Positions 36,101 through 49,900 of a stretch of DNA of 64,000 nucleotides are shown piece after piece (positions within the stretch are counted from its first letter, which is position 1; each line of letters starts with the position of its first letter). The DNA comes from Adineta ricciae (lineage: Eukaryota; Rotifera; Eurotatoria; Adinetida; Adinetidae). A program made the translations under genes and the position numbers. The notes beneath the pieces are model-generated. The model was not told the DNA's origin. It searched no databases and was given only the letters and a program-made list of their open reading frames with translations. The stretch is from positions 161,121 through 225,120 of the forward strand of contig CAJNOJ010000051.1 of assembly GCA_905250025.1 (NCBI GenBank), read 5' to 3'.

Positions 36101-38332
36101 ATGACAAATATCGGAATGTTAACACCAGATCGGTTTCAAATGGAACGAAGTAGAAGATTGTCGTTGAAAACCAGCTTGTCTTTTAGTATTTTCTCATAGG
36201 TCACAGTTTATTTAACTTTCCTCGACGACTAATACTGCATCCATTGGAAATCGACGATGACGATGATAACGGGAGAGGGTCACCCTTTGCAAATCGATTC
36301 GGTCCATGCGATGAAGCAGTATCCTCGACGAAGAAAAAAGCCAGAGCTTGGTCAGTACGTGCACGACGTGACGAACCGAATCTTTTACGAGGAGACAGGT
36401 ACTTGAATAGTGAATCTTGCTTCTTCTTTTTTTTGACATCAATGATGACACAGAACAAATCTTTAATGAATTTAATAGATTCATTCCACGTCGAATTGAT
36501 CTTGACCGTGATTATGCCCTAGATACACTTGTATCCCAAAATCTTCAGATAACTTCACGTGTTATATCTTCGAGCAATGGTCAGATAGTATCCATCGATC
36601 AACAACAACAGCAACAACAAATTGTTCGTCAACAACGTCGGACACAAAAACGTACGAATCAACAAGCGCAAACAGCATCGTCACGTAAAACACTCGAATT
36701 ACTCGAACATTTCATGCCACAAAATCGACGCATTTATAATTTTGGTGTGAAGACTCTCAAACCACGACCGATAGGTATGATTATATCATTTCTCCACGAG
36801 ACATCGCTTATCATCTCTTGTATCAGATCCCAGTGATCTTGCTCGACAAATCGAAGCATTAACAATCACATCTAAGGAAAGATACATCAGTTCTACGCCA
36901 GAACGTATCCTCGATGCACCTGATTTAATCGATGATTTTTGTAAGTAAAGATTCGCTTTTGAAGAATCCCTACTGATTGATGCACTTCAGATTTGAATTT
37001 AATCGACTGGGGTAAGCCGACAAATATGATCGCTGTTGCTTTGATGAACTGTGTGTTTCTTTGGGATGATAATTCCGGTAATGTGACGAAATTACTTGAA
37101 CTTCAAACACCAAATACAAACGATGAATATGACGATGATGAACAAGTACATTATGTCTCAAGTGTTGCATGGCACAACAAATCACCTTATCTTGCTGTCG
37201 GCACATCTTATCAACAAGTCCATATTTATGATGTTAATCAACAAATATGTAAACGAAAACTAATCGCCGAAAATACACTGGATGAAGACGATAGAATACC
37301 TTGTTTAGCATGGAACCAAAATATCATTGCTTGGTAAGTTCCGTCTTCGGTACAAGTCAACTGTCGTTTGTTATTCTTTTTGATTAATCCGTGATTTGAA
37401 ATCTGATCTGTCAAACAAATCTTCTTTGACATTTACTATTTTCTAGTGGCACGCGCAACTCAGGTGACATTCTTCTCTACGATGTCCGACAAAAAGATTG
37501 TATTATCAAATTTCAAACACATCGGCAAGAAGTTTGTGGTTTGAAATGGTGTCCCAACGGACGATATCTCGCCAGCGGTAGTAATGATAATACTGTATGT
37601 GTATGGGACTTTCATCAATGGTATTCAACCAGTGGAACATCGGGTAGTTATTCTTCACTTTTACCACCAGCTGATGGTGATAAAAAGAAAGCGAATATTC
37701 CAACGAAACCTTTATGGCACATTAAAGATCATAAAGCAGCTGTTAAAGTCAGTCCGAAGGTTTCATATTCTCTTGAAAATGTTGCTATTTAGGCGATTGC
37801 CTGGTGTCCATGGGAAGGTTCGAAAGTATTGGCAACCGGTGGTGGTCATTCAGATGGTTATTTACGTTTCTGGAATAATAGTAATGGCACATGTCAACAA
37901 GCAATCAAAACCGATTCACAAGTATATAGACAAACGGAAAAGAAAGAACACAATCGATGTTTTGTTGTTTTCAGATCTCTTCCATACTTTGGTCAACAGA
38001 TTATAAACAAATTGTTACGGGCCAAGGTCATCCAAACAATTTCATTCACATTTGGCATTATCCGTCGATGGAAAAATGTCATACATTACATGGTAAATAA
38101 GTCTATTAGCTTGTTTATGATTCAGCAAAAGGATATTTTTCTTTTTGAAGGCCATACATCACGTATTCTGTCATTAATCATGGGGCCAAAAGGCAATCCA
38201 GTTGTGAGTTTATCAGCCGACGAGACAATTCGATTTTGGAATTGTTTTCCAATCGATGTGCAACGGAAGAAAAAGCTCGAAATGACACGTACACATTCGT
38301 ATCCTACAAAGTTAAATTTCAATTGTCGATAG
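36101..38332 (+). CDS. CDC20: CDC20, WD40 activator of the anaphase-promoting complex
   Basis: CDC20 recruits APC/C substrates at mitosis and is the target of the spindle checkpoint. Nine exons were read: 36101-36149, 36200-36398, 36479-36774, 36827-36940, 36991-37333, 37447-37747, 37793-37921, 37975-38092 and 38151-38332. Splicing of the second to the third creates GDRFIPRR, the C-box. Next come ILDAPDLIDDFYLNLIDW and seven WD blades, with QEVCGLKWCPNGRYLASGSN, AWCPWEGSKVLATGGG and GHTSRILSLIMGPKG. CDC20-type residues (SSILWSTDYK, ADETIRFWNCF) separate it from CDH1. A Gln-rich insertion lies at about 36600-36670. The C-terminus ends NFNCR in place of the usual Ile-Arg tail. The first small exon (MTNIGMLTPDRF) is the least certain part. 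Confidence 0.94.
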
Positions 38333-40638
38333 TCAACATTTACTATGAATATTTTCCCTCAATGCTTTACTTTTCTTGTCTACAATAGATTCTGAAAAAT
38401 ACAATGACATCAATCGAGTTCACTCAGTAGAAAAGAGAATAATTTTATTCTTTACATCTTTGTCTGGAGTCACTTTGAAGAAAGAAAGAATCTGCATATG
38501 ATAATTACATTACTAGGATAATCTCTGAAGCGTAGTTTCACTTCTCTGATTTGATATGACGTGTAACGAGAACAGAAGCGACGAAGAACATTCGGCAAAA
38601 TGTTTTGGATCACAGACAAGTGTCATTCTCTTAAATATACGAAATAAAACAGACGTAAGTACGTGTCTGATGATCTATATCATGAACGAGGTAATTGACA
38701 TTAATGAATATATCTATATACGCAAAATATTGACATGTGTTTTGGATTATTCAAAACAAATGAAATTCCACTGAATGTATCCGATGATTATTGATAGATC
38801 GACAAATATAATCGAATCAATCATAATAGAAAACTTGCCTTTTTGATCATCGTCAAGAAAAACAAAAAAAAACCCCATCTTCTATCTTCATCAGTAATAC
38901 CCATTCACCTTGATCATGATGAACAATGTCTTCTCTGAGCAAAAGAAAAGCAATCTATCGCAGCTGGTTTACATAAGAAAATGAATATAAACAGTAATGA
39001 CGTCGGCCGATCTTGATACATCAGTTTTCTTCGTTTTATCACTCATTATTATTTACCAAGCAATCATGAAAAAAAAACGAGGAAAAGCAACCATTCCTTC
39101 AATCAAACAATTTCCGTACTGCCGTAAGTGAAGAGAGAGTCCCGTTTAGATTGATTTTTTTCTACTCTAATGAAATAATAAGTTTAGAACATGTTATACT
39201 GACAAGCAAAGAGCGCATTATTTCAACGTTGACGAGAAAAAAGTGCAAAACTGTGTGTCAAGTGCAATTCAATTAATTCTGTGCATTGCGTTTTATTTAC
39301 ATAGACAATGAGGACTATCGAAAGGAAATGACGGCTTATGGAAAAGAGAAAACGTAGAAATCTTTCTTTGGAAAAATAGTTCAGTCATTTCTTCGCCTTT
39401 CTATAGAACAGATTCATCTAGCAAATGGTGACGAGTAAATATACAACAGTTTTTAGCACCACAGACGCCCGGTAAACCTTTCGGGTGTCGTATCTCGGAT
39501 AGCAGACTTTACTTATTTTTCTTTGATCTGAGAAGAGAGTTTTTCTCGCGAGAAACTCGTGACATTTCACTTTTTTCCACGTACATTTAAAGCAGTTCAA
39601 CAGCTGATAATGTTTCGTGCATGACAATTAAAATTCTACGCCATTAATTGTCATTTCAGACGAAACATTATGCTCGAATGGTAACCGTGATGATACGGTT
39701 AGTTTTCCCTAGATCAGAAACAAGAAAACAAGCCGCAGAATAGTTTTGTTTTTCAGTCAACGAGAGAGAGAGAACTAGTTGCTTTTATTGTTTCTACAAC
39801 AATGTCCGTTTCCTCGAATCTATCGAACGAGAACATTTTGGATGTTTTTCTTGTGCTCATTGTTAGTAATTACGAATCATGAAGAGCAGATTCAACCTTT
39901 CCTTTCGAGTTTATTGATGCGAGTTCAAACGGAAGTTAACAACGATCAAGTTCAATTATTATCTTTTGCTAAATATCAGAACATTGCCATCTATCTTTTT
40001 TTTTTCGTTTCAAATTATAATTAGTTCACGAATAAAGATAAAAAAATTAGATAAGACTTGAATGGGTACGCCTACAGCATGATAATCTGGATTTGTTTTC
40101 AGCTAGGTTCTTAGATGTAATCATATCTGCCGGAAAAAGGAAGGGACGTGTCGTATTTCTATTCTTCTCTATTTGGGTAAGGGCAAAAAACGTAAGTCTC
40201 CGGAATTCACTCCCATCTGAGAAGCTAGTTAAGTTGAAAGATGGATATCGATTAAAACAGTTGTCATAGGAATTGTTTTCTTTTCTGATGAGACGAGACG
40301 AAGAGGAGGCGGAGAAGAAGGAGAATGATGAATAAATGCAATGTTATGTATGTCAATGAGGGATCGTCATCTGGTCTGTCACAGAACGCGTTCGTCGCTT
40401 TCCCAAAGAGTCAACTTCTCATATCGCCTACATTTTCTTTTTCTTTCATCGTCATTATTATTGTGCAGCTTAAACGCATCAAATAATTCACAAAGAAAAT
40501 AACCATATGAGCACATAAATTTAACTTCTCGTTCCAGATTACAAGACTTGATTAAAATAGCTGCTCGTATATTTTTGTTTTCAAATGACATTTCGCTAAC
40601 TATTTCAAAGGCAATTCATTAGTTGAGCTCGGTAACAA
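38333..40638. other. Intergenic, 2.3 kb, with a structured hairpin
   Basis: No gene was recognised; the frames at 38556-38774 and 39779-40024 look random. It holds the long hairpin at 39607-39671 and a smaller one at 39464-39489 (GACGCCCG with CGGGTGTC, one G-T pair). Much of the rest is probably regulatory DNA of the GPCR gene. Confidence 0.45.
39607..39671. repeat. 65-nt near-perfect inverted repeat (hairpin; MITE relic or pre-miRNA-like)
   Basis: The outer arms ATAATGTTTCGT and ACGAAACATTAT are perfect 12-bp complements. The inner arms ATGACAATTAA and TTAATTGTCAT are perfect 11-bp complements. They are separated by a 2-nt versus 5-nt internal loop and capped by a 12-nt loop. Total paired length is 23 bp. 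The strand of any transcript is unknown. Confidence 0.7.
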
Positions 40639-42791
40639 ATGAGTGGTTCAAATGACACCCTCCTATCCAATAAAACTCTCGATACAAATGACTGGACATG
40701 GTCATTGCAAACAATAATTGTCTCGTTAACATGCGGTCTAATTACTCTTGCAACGATTTTGGGTTAGTGCAGTTCAGTCTTCGTTCCAAACGACAATTTC
40801 TTTTCTTTTCAGGCAATGGTCTAGTATTACTTTCCATTAAATTTCGTCTACATACACGATCGTATTCCGATTACTTCATTGTCAGCTTATGTTTGGCAGA
40901 TTTTTTCGTCGGATTATTCGTCATGCCACCGATGGCACTACATACATTTCGATTAAAATGGCCATTTCACTATCGTCTTTGTTATATGTGGATGTCAATT
41001 GATTTTACTTGTTCAACAGCATCCTTTCTTACACTGGCCTCCATGGCGCTTGATCGCTATTATGCACTTACAGGTATGTATCTGTTTCCGAACGTTTTTT
41101 CTTGTTGAATGATGTTGATTTTTAGCGCCGTATTTTCATCTACGAAATCGATCATATTCATCTGTGTTAATATTCATTGTTAGCTCATGGGCAATACCGT
41201 TTGCTATATGGCCGATGTCCATCTTTCTTGGTCAGCATTTTAGTTCGCGTACACCAATTTGTGCTCATCCGGCGAATCCTTACATAATTGTCGTTCTCTG
41301 TTCATTCTTCTATTATATTCCTCTCTTATTCATGTTATGTTGCTATTCCCGAATCATAGTGAATATCAAAAACATTGAAGTTATGGTAAGACATACGTTT
41401 GTATGCTGATGAAGTCGTCGAGTTCTTTTCACTCCGCAGTTCGTCTCGAAGTAATTCATGAATAATTCTATATGATGATTATCAATGTTCGACACTAGTT
41501 ATATCAGTTGATTAATTTCACTTCAAAAGAAGAACTTTGATGTCAATTGATAAAAAAAACATCTAAAGAACTTCTAAACTATAATTAAGTTGATATTTAT
41601 AGAATAATAATTGGTGTTCATTTAATACTCGAAGGGTTTCTTCGTCTAAATTCGATGAAATTATTCGAAGAATTTGTGATTACTAGAATCAATTTCTTTG
41701 CAGACCGGAGTACTTTTCTAAGTTGTTATAGATAGTCATAGTATGGTCCCGAGTTCATCCCAAATGTGCGTGTTGCACATTTTTAGCCAAAGAAAGACCA
41801 ATTTGTCTGAAATAATTATCTTTCAATATTTATAGATCAAAGGTACTTGGGGAACGATAAAATACAACCCAAATGATTATGGCAACGGTTATACTCAGAA
41901 CAGTGATAAACACAATCTTACTTCGACATCATCGCAATCAACTTCGTCATTACGTTCACTTCTACTAAGATATTTTCAACGGAATACTACCAAACACCCT
42001 TTACAGAATCCAACTCATTCGGGAAATGGAAGTCCATACAATGTTCCTGTAAATCTATTGAACAATCGGTGCAATCGACTGGGAACTGTCTCCAATTACG
42101 GATTTGCATCGAATACATTATCGCCTGTTCCTCTCTATCGCTCCAATCGACAGGCAACAACAGCAACATTTACCGGTCAAAAGCGTTGTTTGAATGATGT
42201 TATTGAAGAGAAACGATCTAAACCTGATTCGACACTCAATCAAGAAGAAGATTTGGTTCGAACACGTCTCAGTACACGAACATCGTCTCTACCTGCCGCA
42301 CGATGTATTTCCTACTATCATTTTCCAAGTTCAAACATCTCCCAAACAAAAATTCTCGAAGATTCGCCTCATACGCGCTTCAATTCCATCTCCAATGAAC
42401 GAAGTCGTTCACATTCCCATTCGTCGAATCAAAGCGTGGGCATCAATGGTGGCATATTGACAACGGATATATCCGAGCATAGTTCATCATTTGAGAATAC
42501 TCTCGACGATGATCATCGACGGTTAAGTCGACGTCATTTACCCTCGCATACTACATCAACGTCATTCAATTCAAGTCGATATAGTCAACGTGCAGTGGCA
42601 CAGTTCATGCATGAGAGAAATAAGGCAAGATTGAGACGAAATCAAAAAGCAAGTCGGATGCTAGGTATGATTTGTTTACTTTGTTTTTCGTACTCGTAGA
42701 ACTTTCGAAAGCATCGGAAATCCTCAACAGAAGAGAGACGCAGTAATATGATCTAGAGTAATGAGTTTGTCTTTCATTTTAATCCGACTGA

Positions 42792-42822
<31 letters not shown>

Positions 42823-43270
42823 CACTGAGAATCTCATAAAGTCATTCAGGATATGACGTTAAGCCATTAAAAGAAAAGTGGATATAACAACGATCCTATT
42901 ATATCGTTATCACCGGTCCATAATTACAAGAATAACTAACATCCAAATGTTCTTAACTCATTAGAAGAATGAGATGAGTACTGCAATAACTAACTGATTG
43001 TCTATTTTAGGTATTTTACTCGCTGTTTTCCTCATTTGTTGGCTTCCATTTATCATTTCTTATCCAATAATGCTGCTCTATCCGGACAAATTCTCTGCTA
43101 AGGTTGAATGTATCATCTTTTGGTTGGGTTATGTCAATTCGCTACTCAATCCGTTCCTATACGTGTACAGTTCGAGGAACTTTCGTAAAGCAATTCTGGA
43201 AACATTATGTTGTTTCAAAGGGTTGAAAGCAAAAGCACGCTTACGATATCAATGGTCATTGCGGAATTAG
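40639..43270 (+). CDS. Class A GPCR, biogenic-amine/muscarinic-like
   Basis: Five exons (40639-40762, 40813-41073, 41126-41385, 41836-42664, 43011-43270) give 577 residues. The N-terminus has two N-glycosylation sites (NDT, NKT). TM1 has GNGLVLL. TM2 has LCLADFFVGLFVMPP. TM3 reads MWMSIDFTCSTASFLTLASM with the amine-binding Asp, followed by DRYYAL. TM6 carries FLICWLPFI (CWxP) and TM7 NPFLYVY (NPxxY). The TM3 pattern is nearest histamine H1 and muscarinic receptors; the ligand cannot be assigned. The third cytoplasmic loop is very long (about 280 residues), Ser/Arg/His-rich and mostly in one exon. It ends in a basic segment (RNKARLRRNQKASRML) of the kind that contacts G proteins. A cysteine pair after TM7 (CCF) may be palmitoylated. 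Confidence 0.92.
42792..42815. repeat. GA microsatellite in GPCR intron 4
   Basis: About 12 uninterrupted GA units within the intron 42665-43010. Confidence 0.85.
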
Positions 43271-43914
43271 ATAGTATGACTGGCGATATCGACCGAATGC
43301 ATTTGATTTTTCTGTACATTTTCAACAATAAAGATGCTCTTCTATTATGCGCGTAGAAATCGTATGAAAATCCACTTTTCTTTCGCTTGCTGTAATCGAG
43401 AGAAGAGAAAATGACAAGTCACTAGGATTTTGTGTAATAAGTCTTCCATACCGATGGCTTTGTTATAATCTCTTGAAACATCAAAGTCTTTCCTCTATAC
43501 AAAATGAAGATTGCAGGAAATCCTGATAAAATAACAAGAGAACATTGACTCGTGTGATATATTATACCTTCTGATCTTGAAAAGGATTTACATTGTAATT
43601 ATATTCGGAAGAAAAACACGGGAATGTACAAGTTCAAAATTGATTAATTATTTGCTGAAATAAACGAAATTAGTTGTCAAGACTAATTCAACCAGAATTG
43701 CATCAAATCTGCACTTATCAATAACATGAGAAAAAGAAGTTATTCTTTTGCCAACATCTAGTGACTCGAAGAAAGAGGGCGCTAATCAAAACATAACGAT
43801 AAGTGTCAACGCAAGCCAATACACAAGTGATGCATCCATATATTTGTAAGAACAAATTCTCAAACTTAAGACAAGATTCGATGGCACCAGATTGACTTGC
43901 AGCAAGCGAAAATC
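43271..43914. other. Intergenic between GPCR and PPIP5K genes
   Basis: Contains AATAAAG at about 43327, a likely poly-A signal of the GPCR gene, and the PPIP5K promoter. An acceptor-like GACTTGCAG ends at 43902, 12 nt before the PPIP5K ATG. No gene is seen. Confidence 0.45.
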
Positions 43915-46900
43915 ATGAGTGAATATAATGCTGATATCCGAGATGATGAATGTTGTGGAGATTCGATTAATAACGATGAAAATGATGACATATTCGATGA
44001 TTTAGACAATATTAACGATTCCGAGGTGCGGGAATTTATCTGCGAAATAGAAAAGTCTAATTTGTTTTTCTTTGAAAACATTTTCGAATAGGAGGATCGT
44101 CGTTTGATTACAGTTGGCATTTGTGCACAATGGAAGAAGATCAAAGCGAAACCAATGGAAGAAATTCTTCATCGTTTGGAACAGTTTGAATTTCTTCGTA
44201 TAATCGTCTTCACTGAAACAATGATACACGAAAAGTCTATTGAAGAGTGGCCATTCTGTCACGTGTTAATTAGTTTTCACAGTAAAGGTTTTCCACTTGC
44301 TAAAACGCAAGAATACGCTCGTCTCCATCGGCCGTTTCTCATCAATGATCTGGATAAACAATGGTGTATCATGGATCGTATTAAAGTTCATGAAATTCTA
44401 GACGATACCGGCATTCCTCAACCTCGGTATGGTGTAGTTCGACGAGAAAAGAATGAGGGTTTGTAGTGACAGACATTACACATTTGAAAAGAGTATCGTC
44501 TTTCGTTTAATATTTATTAGCTGGTGCATGGATAACCTTATCAAATGTAATCGAACAGGATGACCAAATCGAAATTGACGGGCAAATATTTCATAAGCCG
44601 TTTGTAGAAAAACCCGTCTCCGCAGAAAATCATGACGTTTACATATATTTTCCATCGTCAGCTGGTGGCGGATCTCAAAGATTATTTCGCAAGGTAAGGT
44701 TTTTTTGTTGAGATCAAAAGTATGAGCAACTTTTGCAACAATTATGATTGATCTTTTAACTAATAAAAGTCATCTTTTCTTTAGATTGGTAGTCGAAGCA
44801 GCGTCTACACATCGGAAAATAGTATACGTAATGATGGATCGTATATTTACGAAGAATTTATGCCTACCGATGGCACTGATGTAAAAGTATGTAAAAGTGA
44901 TCTTCGTTGGTGCAGAATGAAGAGTTGATTGTGTAGGTTTATACGGTTGGTGCTGAATATGCTCATGCTGAAGCACGAAAGTCTCCTGGTCTCGACGGTA
45001 AAGTTGAACGAGATGAATTCGGAAAAGAAGTACGTTATCCAGTTATACTACGAGCTGATGAAAAATTGATTGCAATGAAAATATGTTTGGCATTTAAAGT
45101 AATTGCTCTTCGATTTGATTAGTTGGCTAGAAGTTCTTTGAATATTTAGCAAACGGTTTGTGGCTTCGATTTGCTCCGTGTAGAAGGCAAATCTTTCGTT
45201 TGTGATGTGAATGGATTTAGTTTTGTAAAAAATAGTACGAAATACTACGATGATTGTGCTTCCATTCTCGGGTAAGACGTTGTCTGACGATGCAGAATCA
45301 ACTCATACAATTGTTTTCAGCCATATGATAATGCGAGAATTAGCGCCTACGCTATCAATACCGTATCCATTAGCGTATCAGCCAGAAGATCCACCTTATG
45401 TGCCGACAGCATTTGGAACACGAATGGAACTTCGATGTGTGATTGGCGTGATTCGACATGGAGATCGAACGCCGAAACAGAAGATGAAGATGGTTGTACT
45501 CCATCCTTTGTAAGATTTCTTGTCGTTAGTTTCAATGATGATTGTTGTTGTTTTGAAGATTTTTCCAATTATTCGAAAAATATAATGGTCCAAAAAATGG
45601 CCATTTGAAATTGAAACATCCCGGTCAACTTCAGGAAGTACTTAATATCGCTCGAACATTGCTCAAAGAATTGGATGATGACGGACTAACAGTAAGAACT
45701 CATATTCATACTTTTAGATTATGATTCATTATCTTGTCACTCATAGAAACTCCCAAATTCATCGGAAACAAGAGGAAAATTAGTACAACTTAAACAAGTA
45801 TTAGAACTATATGGCCACTTTTCCGGTATCAATCGTAAAATACAATTAAAATATCTTCCGAAGGGCCCGCCAAAAAAATCCAGTAGTGAAGATGGTAAGA
45901 ACCTAGCCTCAATCGATTTCTTTTTAAAAAAACAAAATTCCTGATATTTCCGTATTTATAGAATTGGATGACATTCCCAGTCAACCATCGTTACTCCTAG
46001 TAGTCAAATGGGGTGGTCAACTGACTCAAACAGGCAAAAATCAAGCTGAAGCTCTTGGGAAGGTGAGCGACCATCGAACGGCCTGAATATCCTTCTATCT
46101 AGATATCGTTGTAGTCATTTCGTAAAATGTATCCAGGCGGTCAAGGTGCCGTTGGTGATCGACCTGATGTTGGTCTTCTTCGTTTACATTCAACATTCCG
46201 ACATGATTTAAAGATTTACGCATCGGATGAAGGTCGCGTACAGATGACTGCTGCAGCATTCGCCAAAGGTCTCTTAGCACTCGACGGCGAATTAGCTCCG
46301 ATTCTTGTACAAATGGTGAAAAGCGCCAATACAAACGGTTTACTTGACAATGATGTCGATTCAACGAAAGAACAACAGAAAGTCAAACAAACATTACATG
46401 ATCTTCTTGCCAAAGATCGAGACTTCAATCAGGAAGATTATGATAAAGTCAGTTCGTAGATGTATGAAAATCGATAAAACGGAGTTCTTCTTTAAGATCG
46501 CACCAACTCGATCGCGTTCGTTCACCACATCGATGGACTTTATCAAGAACCCAGTTGTTATCTGTCGAAAGATTCTTGAATATATTCATGAAATGACAGT
46601 ACTCATTCGAACGCACGTATTCAAAGGCGAATCGAGTATGTCTATCAAAAGTTAAACAATTGTTGAACGAATGATTTCAATGAACTCTTTTTCTAGCTAC
46701 GCTTTTCCATTCGGAAACATGGGATTTATGTTTAAGACGATGTAATCACTTCTGATTTTTAGTCCTTCATCAAATCGTATCCTCTATTCTCTTCTTCATA
46801 GGGTTAAAGCTTGAAAAAGACTTCTATAATATTCAAAAGGACAAATTCAATATTTCGAAAGTTCCCGATATCTACGATTCTATCAAATACGATCTCCTGC

Positions 46901-49900
46901 ATAACAAGAATAAACTTCAATTTCCACATGCCGAAGATTTATATGTCTGTTCGAAAGCATTAGCTGACATCGTTGTACCACAAGTAATACAACTCTTCCA
47001 GATGCACATGTGTTTATTGATATAAAATTCTCTCTCTAGGAATACGGCATGACGATTGAAGAAAAGCTGAGTATAGCTCGCGGTATTGTCACACCATTAT
47101 TACGGAAAATACGAGCTGGTAAATAATTATAAGCTTTGAATTGAAGATGAATGAGATAAGAATAATTGTATTTAATGAATCGGAAAATGGAGAAATCCGA
47201 TAGAGATAAACATCTGGGATCGGTATTTGTCTTTCTCTCGAACAGACGCAAATGTGTGCTAATGAGAAGATTTATTATTCTCATTAAAAAGGATTAAAAC
47301 AAATAAGTGAATTCAACTCGAAAAAAGTTCGGTTTTAAACACGAATGATAATTGCTCCATTAACTAGTATATTGACTAACCTCCGCTCTGTCAACTGAAA
47401 AATAATAAGTTGCATGTTGTTGATTAAATACCTTGTTAATAAATCAAGTGTTCGAACTGAAAAGAATACAAATTCTGTCCACGATTCATTTTAGACCTAC
47501 AATGTAATTTGACCGGCGTATTGACTCATGACGAACATGTCAATAAATTAGATCCAAGGTACGTATGTCCTATTGGAAACTCCTTCTTTCAAATGGAATT
47601 TCGCTCGAATCCGTTGAACGTTCCGTAGATATTTGAATCAATTAAGTTCGGATAAGAAAAGGTATACTCGTACTGCTTGAATTCTTGACAGCAACCGAAA
47701 GATAGCAAAGACCTGGCCAGCGAGAAAGAATTCTTATCAAGGAAAAATGTGTTTGTTTCTGTTTAGTTATTCGAAAGGCATTCAAACTCCAGGCCGACAT
47801 GTTCGTACCCGGTTGTATTTCACTAGCGAATCGCATGTGCATTCTCTTCTGACGATTATTCGTTACGGTGGTTTGTTGGATGTAATGAAAAACAGATGTT
47901 GAGTGAAAATGAGAGAAAGTATTCGAATATTTTTAGACACATGCCGATGAACAATGGAAGCGATCAATGAATTATCTTGAAACAGTCTCCGAGTTGAACT
48001 ATTTGACACAAATTGTTATCATGTTATACGAAGACTCAAGTGAAGAAATGGATTCGGAGAAACGCTTTCATGTTGAATTGCACTTTTCACCGGGTGCCTA
48101 TGGTTGCTTCGACGTTCCACCTGATGTATTTCATTGAACTTCATATAAAATCTCTCAATCTCTTCTTCTATCGTTTTCTTTCTTAGATTGACTCAGTTAC
48201 GTCTGATGTGAATACAATTCGTACAGTATTGCCAAAGAGTAATCGCGAAGCAGCCCACAGTCCGCCACGAGATCAAACCAAAGCCTTATTGATAGAATCA
48301 ACGAATGCAACGTCATCGCCAAAAGTGATCAATCCTGTTCCGACAATAATCACTGTTGACTGTGCCTCTCCGCCAATGACGACGGAAAAAACGAATCCAA
48401 AGATGATTAAAGAATCGCATGCAACGAAAAACTATCATCGAAATAGCGATGGAATCATACCGAGCTGTTCGTCAGAACCAAATGACTATGAAGAAATACA
48501 TTCAACGTCTGTACCACGTAGGTTTCTTTACTTTTCTCAAAAAGCACGTACTTAATTACAAATTTTTCCTTCAAGGTTCGTCTCACTACGATAATTACCT
48601 ATTGAAACCCAAATCCCTAGACAATAGTGAATCAAAACTACAACGTAAGTTTGTTTGCGTTCATTCGGTACAAATCTACTGTTTTCTTCTCGAATGAAAA
48701 CTTACGAGTACTGTCACAGTGACGTTCCTCGGAAAAAAAACTAGAAATAGTGGATGTTCTTGCTTCATATTCATACTTCTAGACTTGACCGGACAAGAGT
48801 CCGAACCATCACCTGTATTTTCATCGGAGATACGATGTAAATCCAATACAATACTTGGTCTTTGCCCATCAAAAAGTCATGCTCAACTAAATCTGTTATA
48901 TAATTCGGAACTCTCCCGACGAAATTCGGGTACTTTGTTTTACGTACGGAGTGTGAGACAGAAAAAAAAACGAATTCTACTATGTTTGATTCATGCTCAC
49001 CCTGCTCATCTATTTTTGAATGAACCTCTCTGTTTGATACACTTACATATACATATCTATACATACTGATGTTTGAGTAACTCTCCAATTTCTCCCCTAT
49101 TGTTAACTGCTAATCTCTAGAACGATGGCTTGACGAGTTTTTTTTCCTTTGGACATTGTATCTACATTTTCTATATCATTTTAGAATCAATCCTAACACA
49201 CAATTATTACAATACTATTCACGGTGGTTTATCCGATAAACGAATACGTATGCTGAATTGATTTGAAAACTCCATGTAACATCTTTCCTGTTTTTAGTAA
49301 ACTACGTTCCACTGACAAGTATCTTCAGCACTCGAGTGATTAGTGGTGCAAAATCAACACCCGATCTAAATAAATTACTCGAACGAAAACAAGCTGGATG
49401 TATGTATATATTCATAATTGAATGGTTCACCTTGCCTTTGAGCTCGATATTAATGACACTTAAATGAGTTTTCTCCCATGTAAATCGAATAACGAGTGAT
49501 GTCTTGTCGATCAAATTAAAATGACATTCCTCATCCTATTCTGATCAAGAACGGTAGGTGTGAGAATGTCCTCATTAACCCTACACATTAAGAAACAGTG
49601 AAAGTGCAAAATAATTTCACCCGTACTAATTTTTCTTGCTATGCACATTGCTCAATTACTTCGTTCAGAAATTGTTATGTAACTAATCATCTTCTTTATA
49701 TAACAGCGCATGTCTAATTGCTTCTTTAAGGATTTCTTTTCTCAAGACATTAAAAATGTATACAGAAGAGAGCACGGTTGACAGTTTTTCTTCGTCTATT
49801 TGATTTTCTTTGTTATTTTAGTAATCTGCCCGGAAACGGTTGTTCTCGCGCCATTAGAAACATTGAATACCAATCTGAATTATAAGATTCTCGATGATTT

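Noticed and set aside
36201-36522. Overlapping minus-strand frames across CDC20 exon 2
   Set aside because: The plus-strand exon is supported by the C-box it creates on splicing; the minus frames are Ser/Arg-rich shadows.
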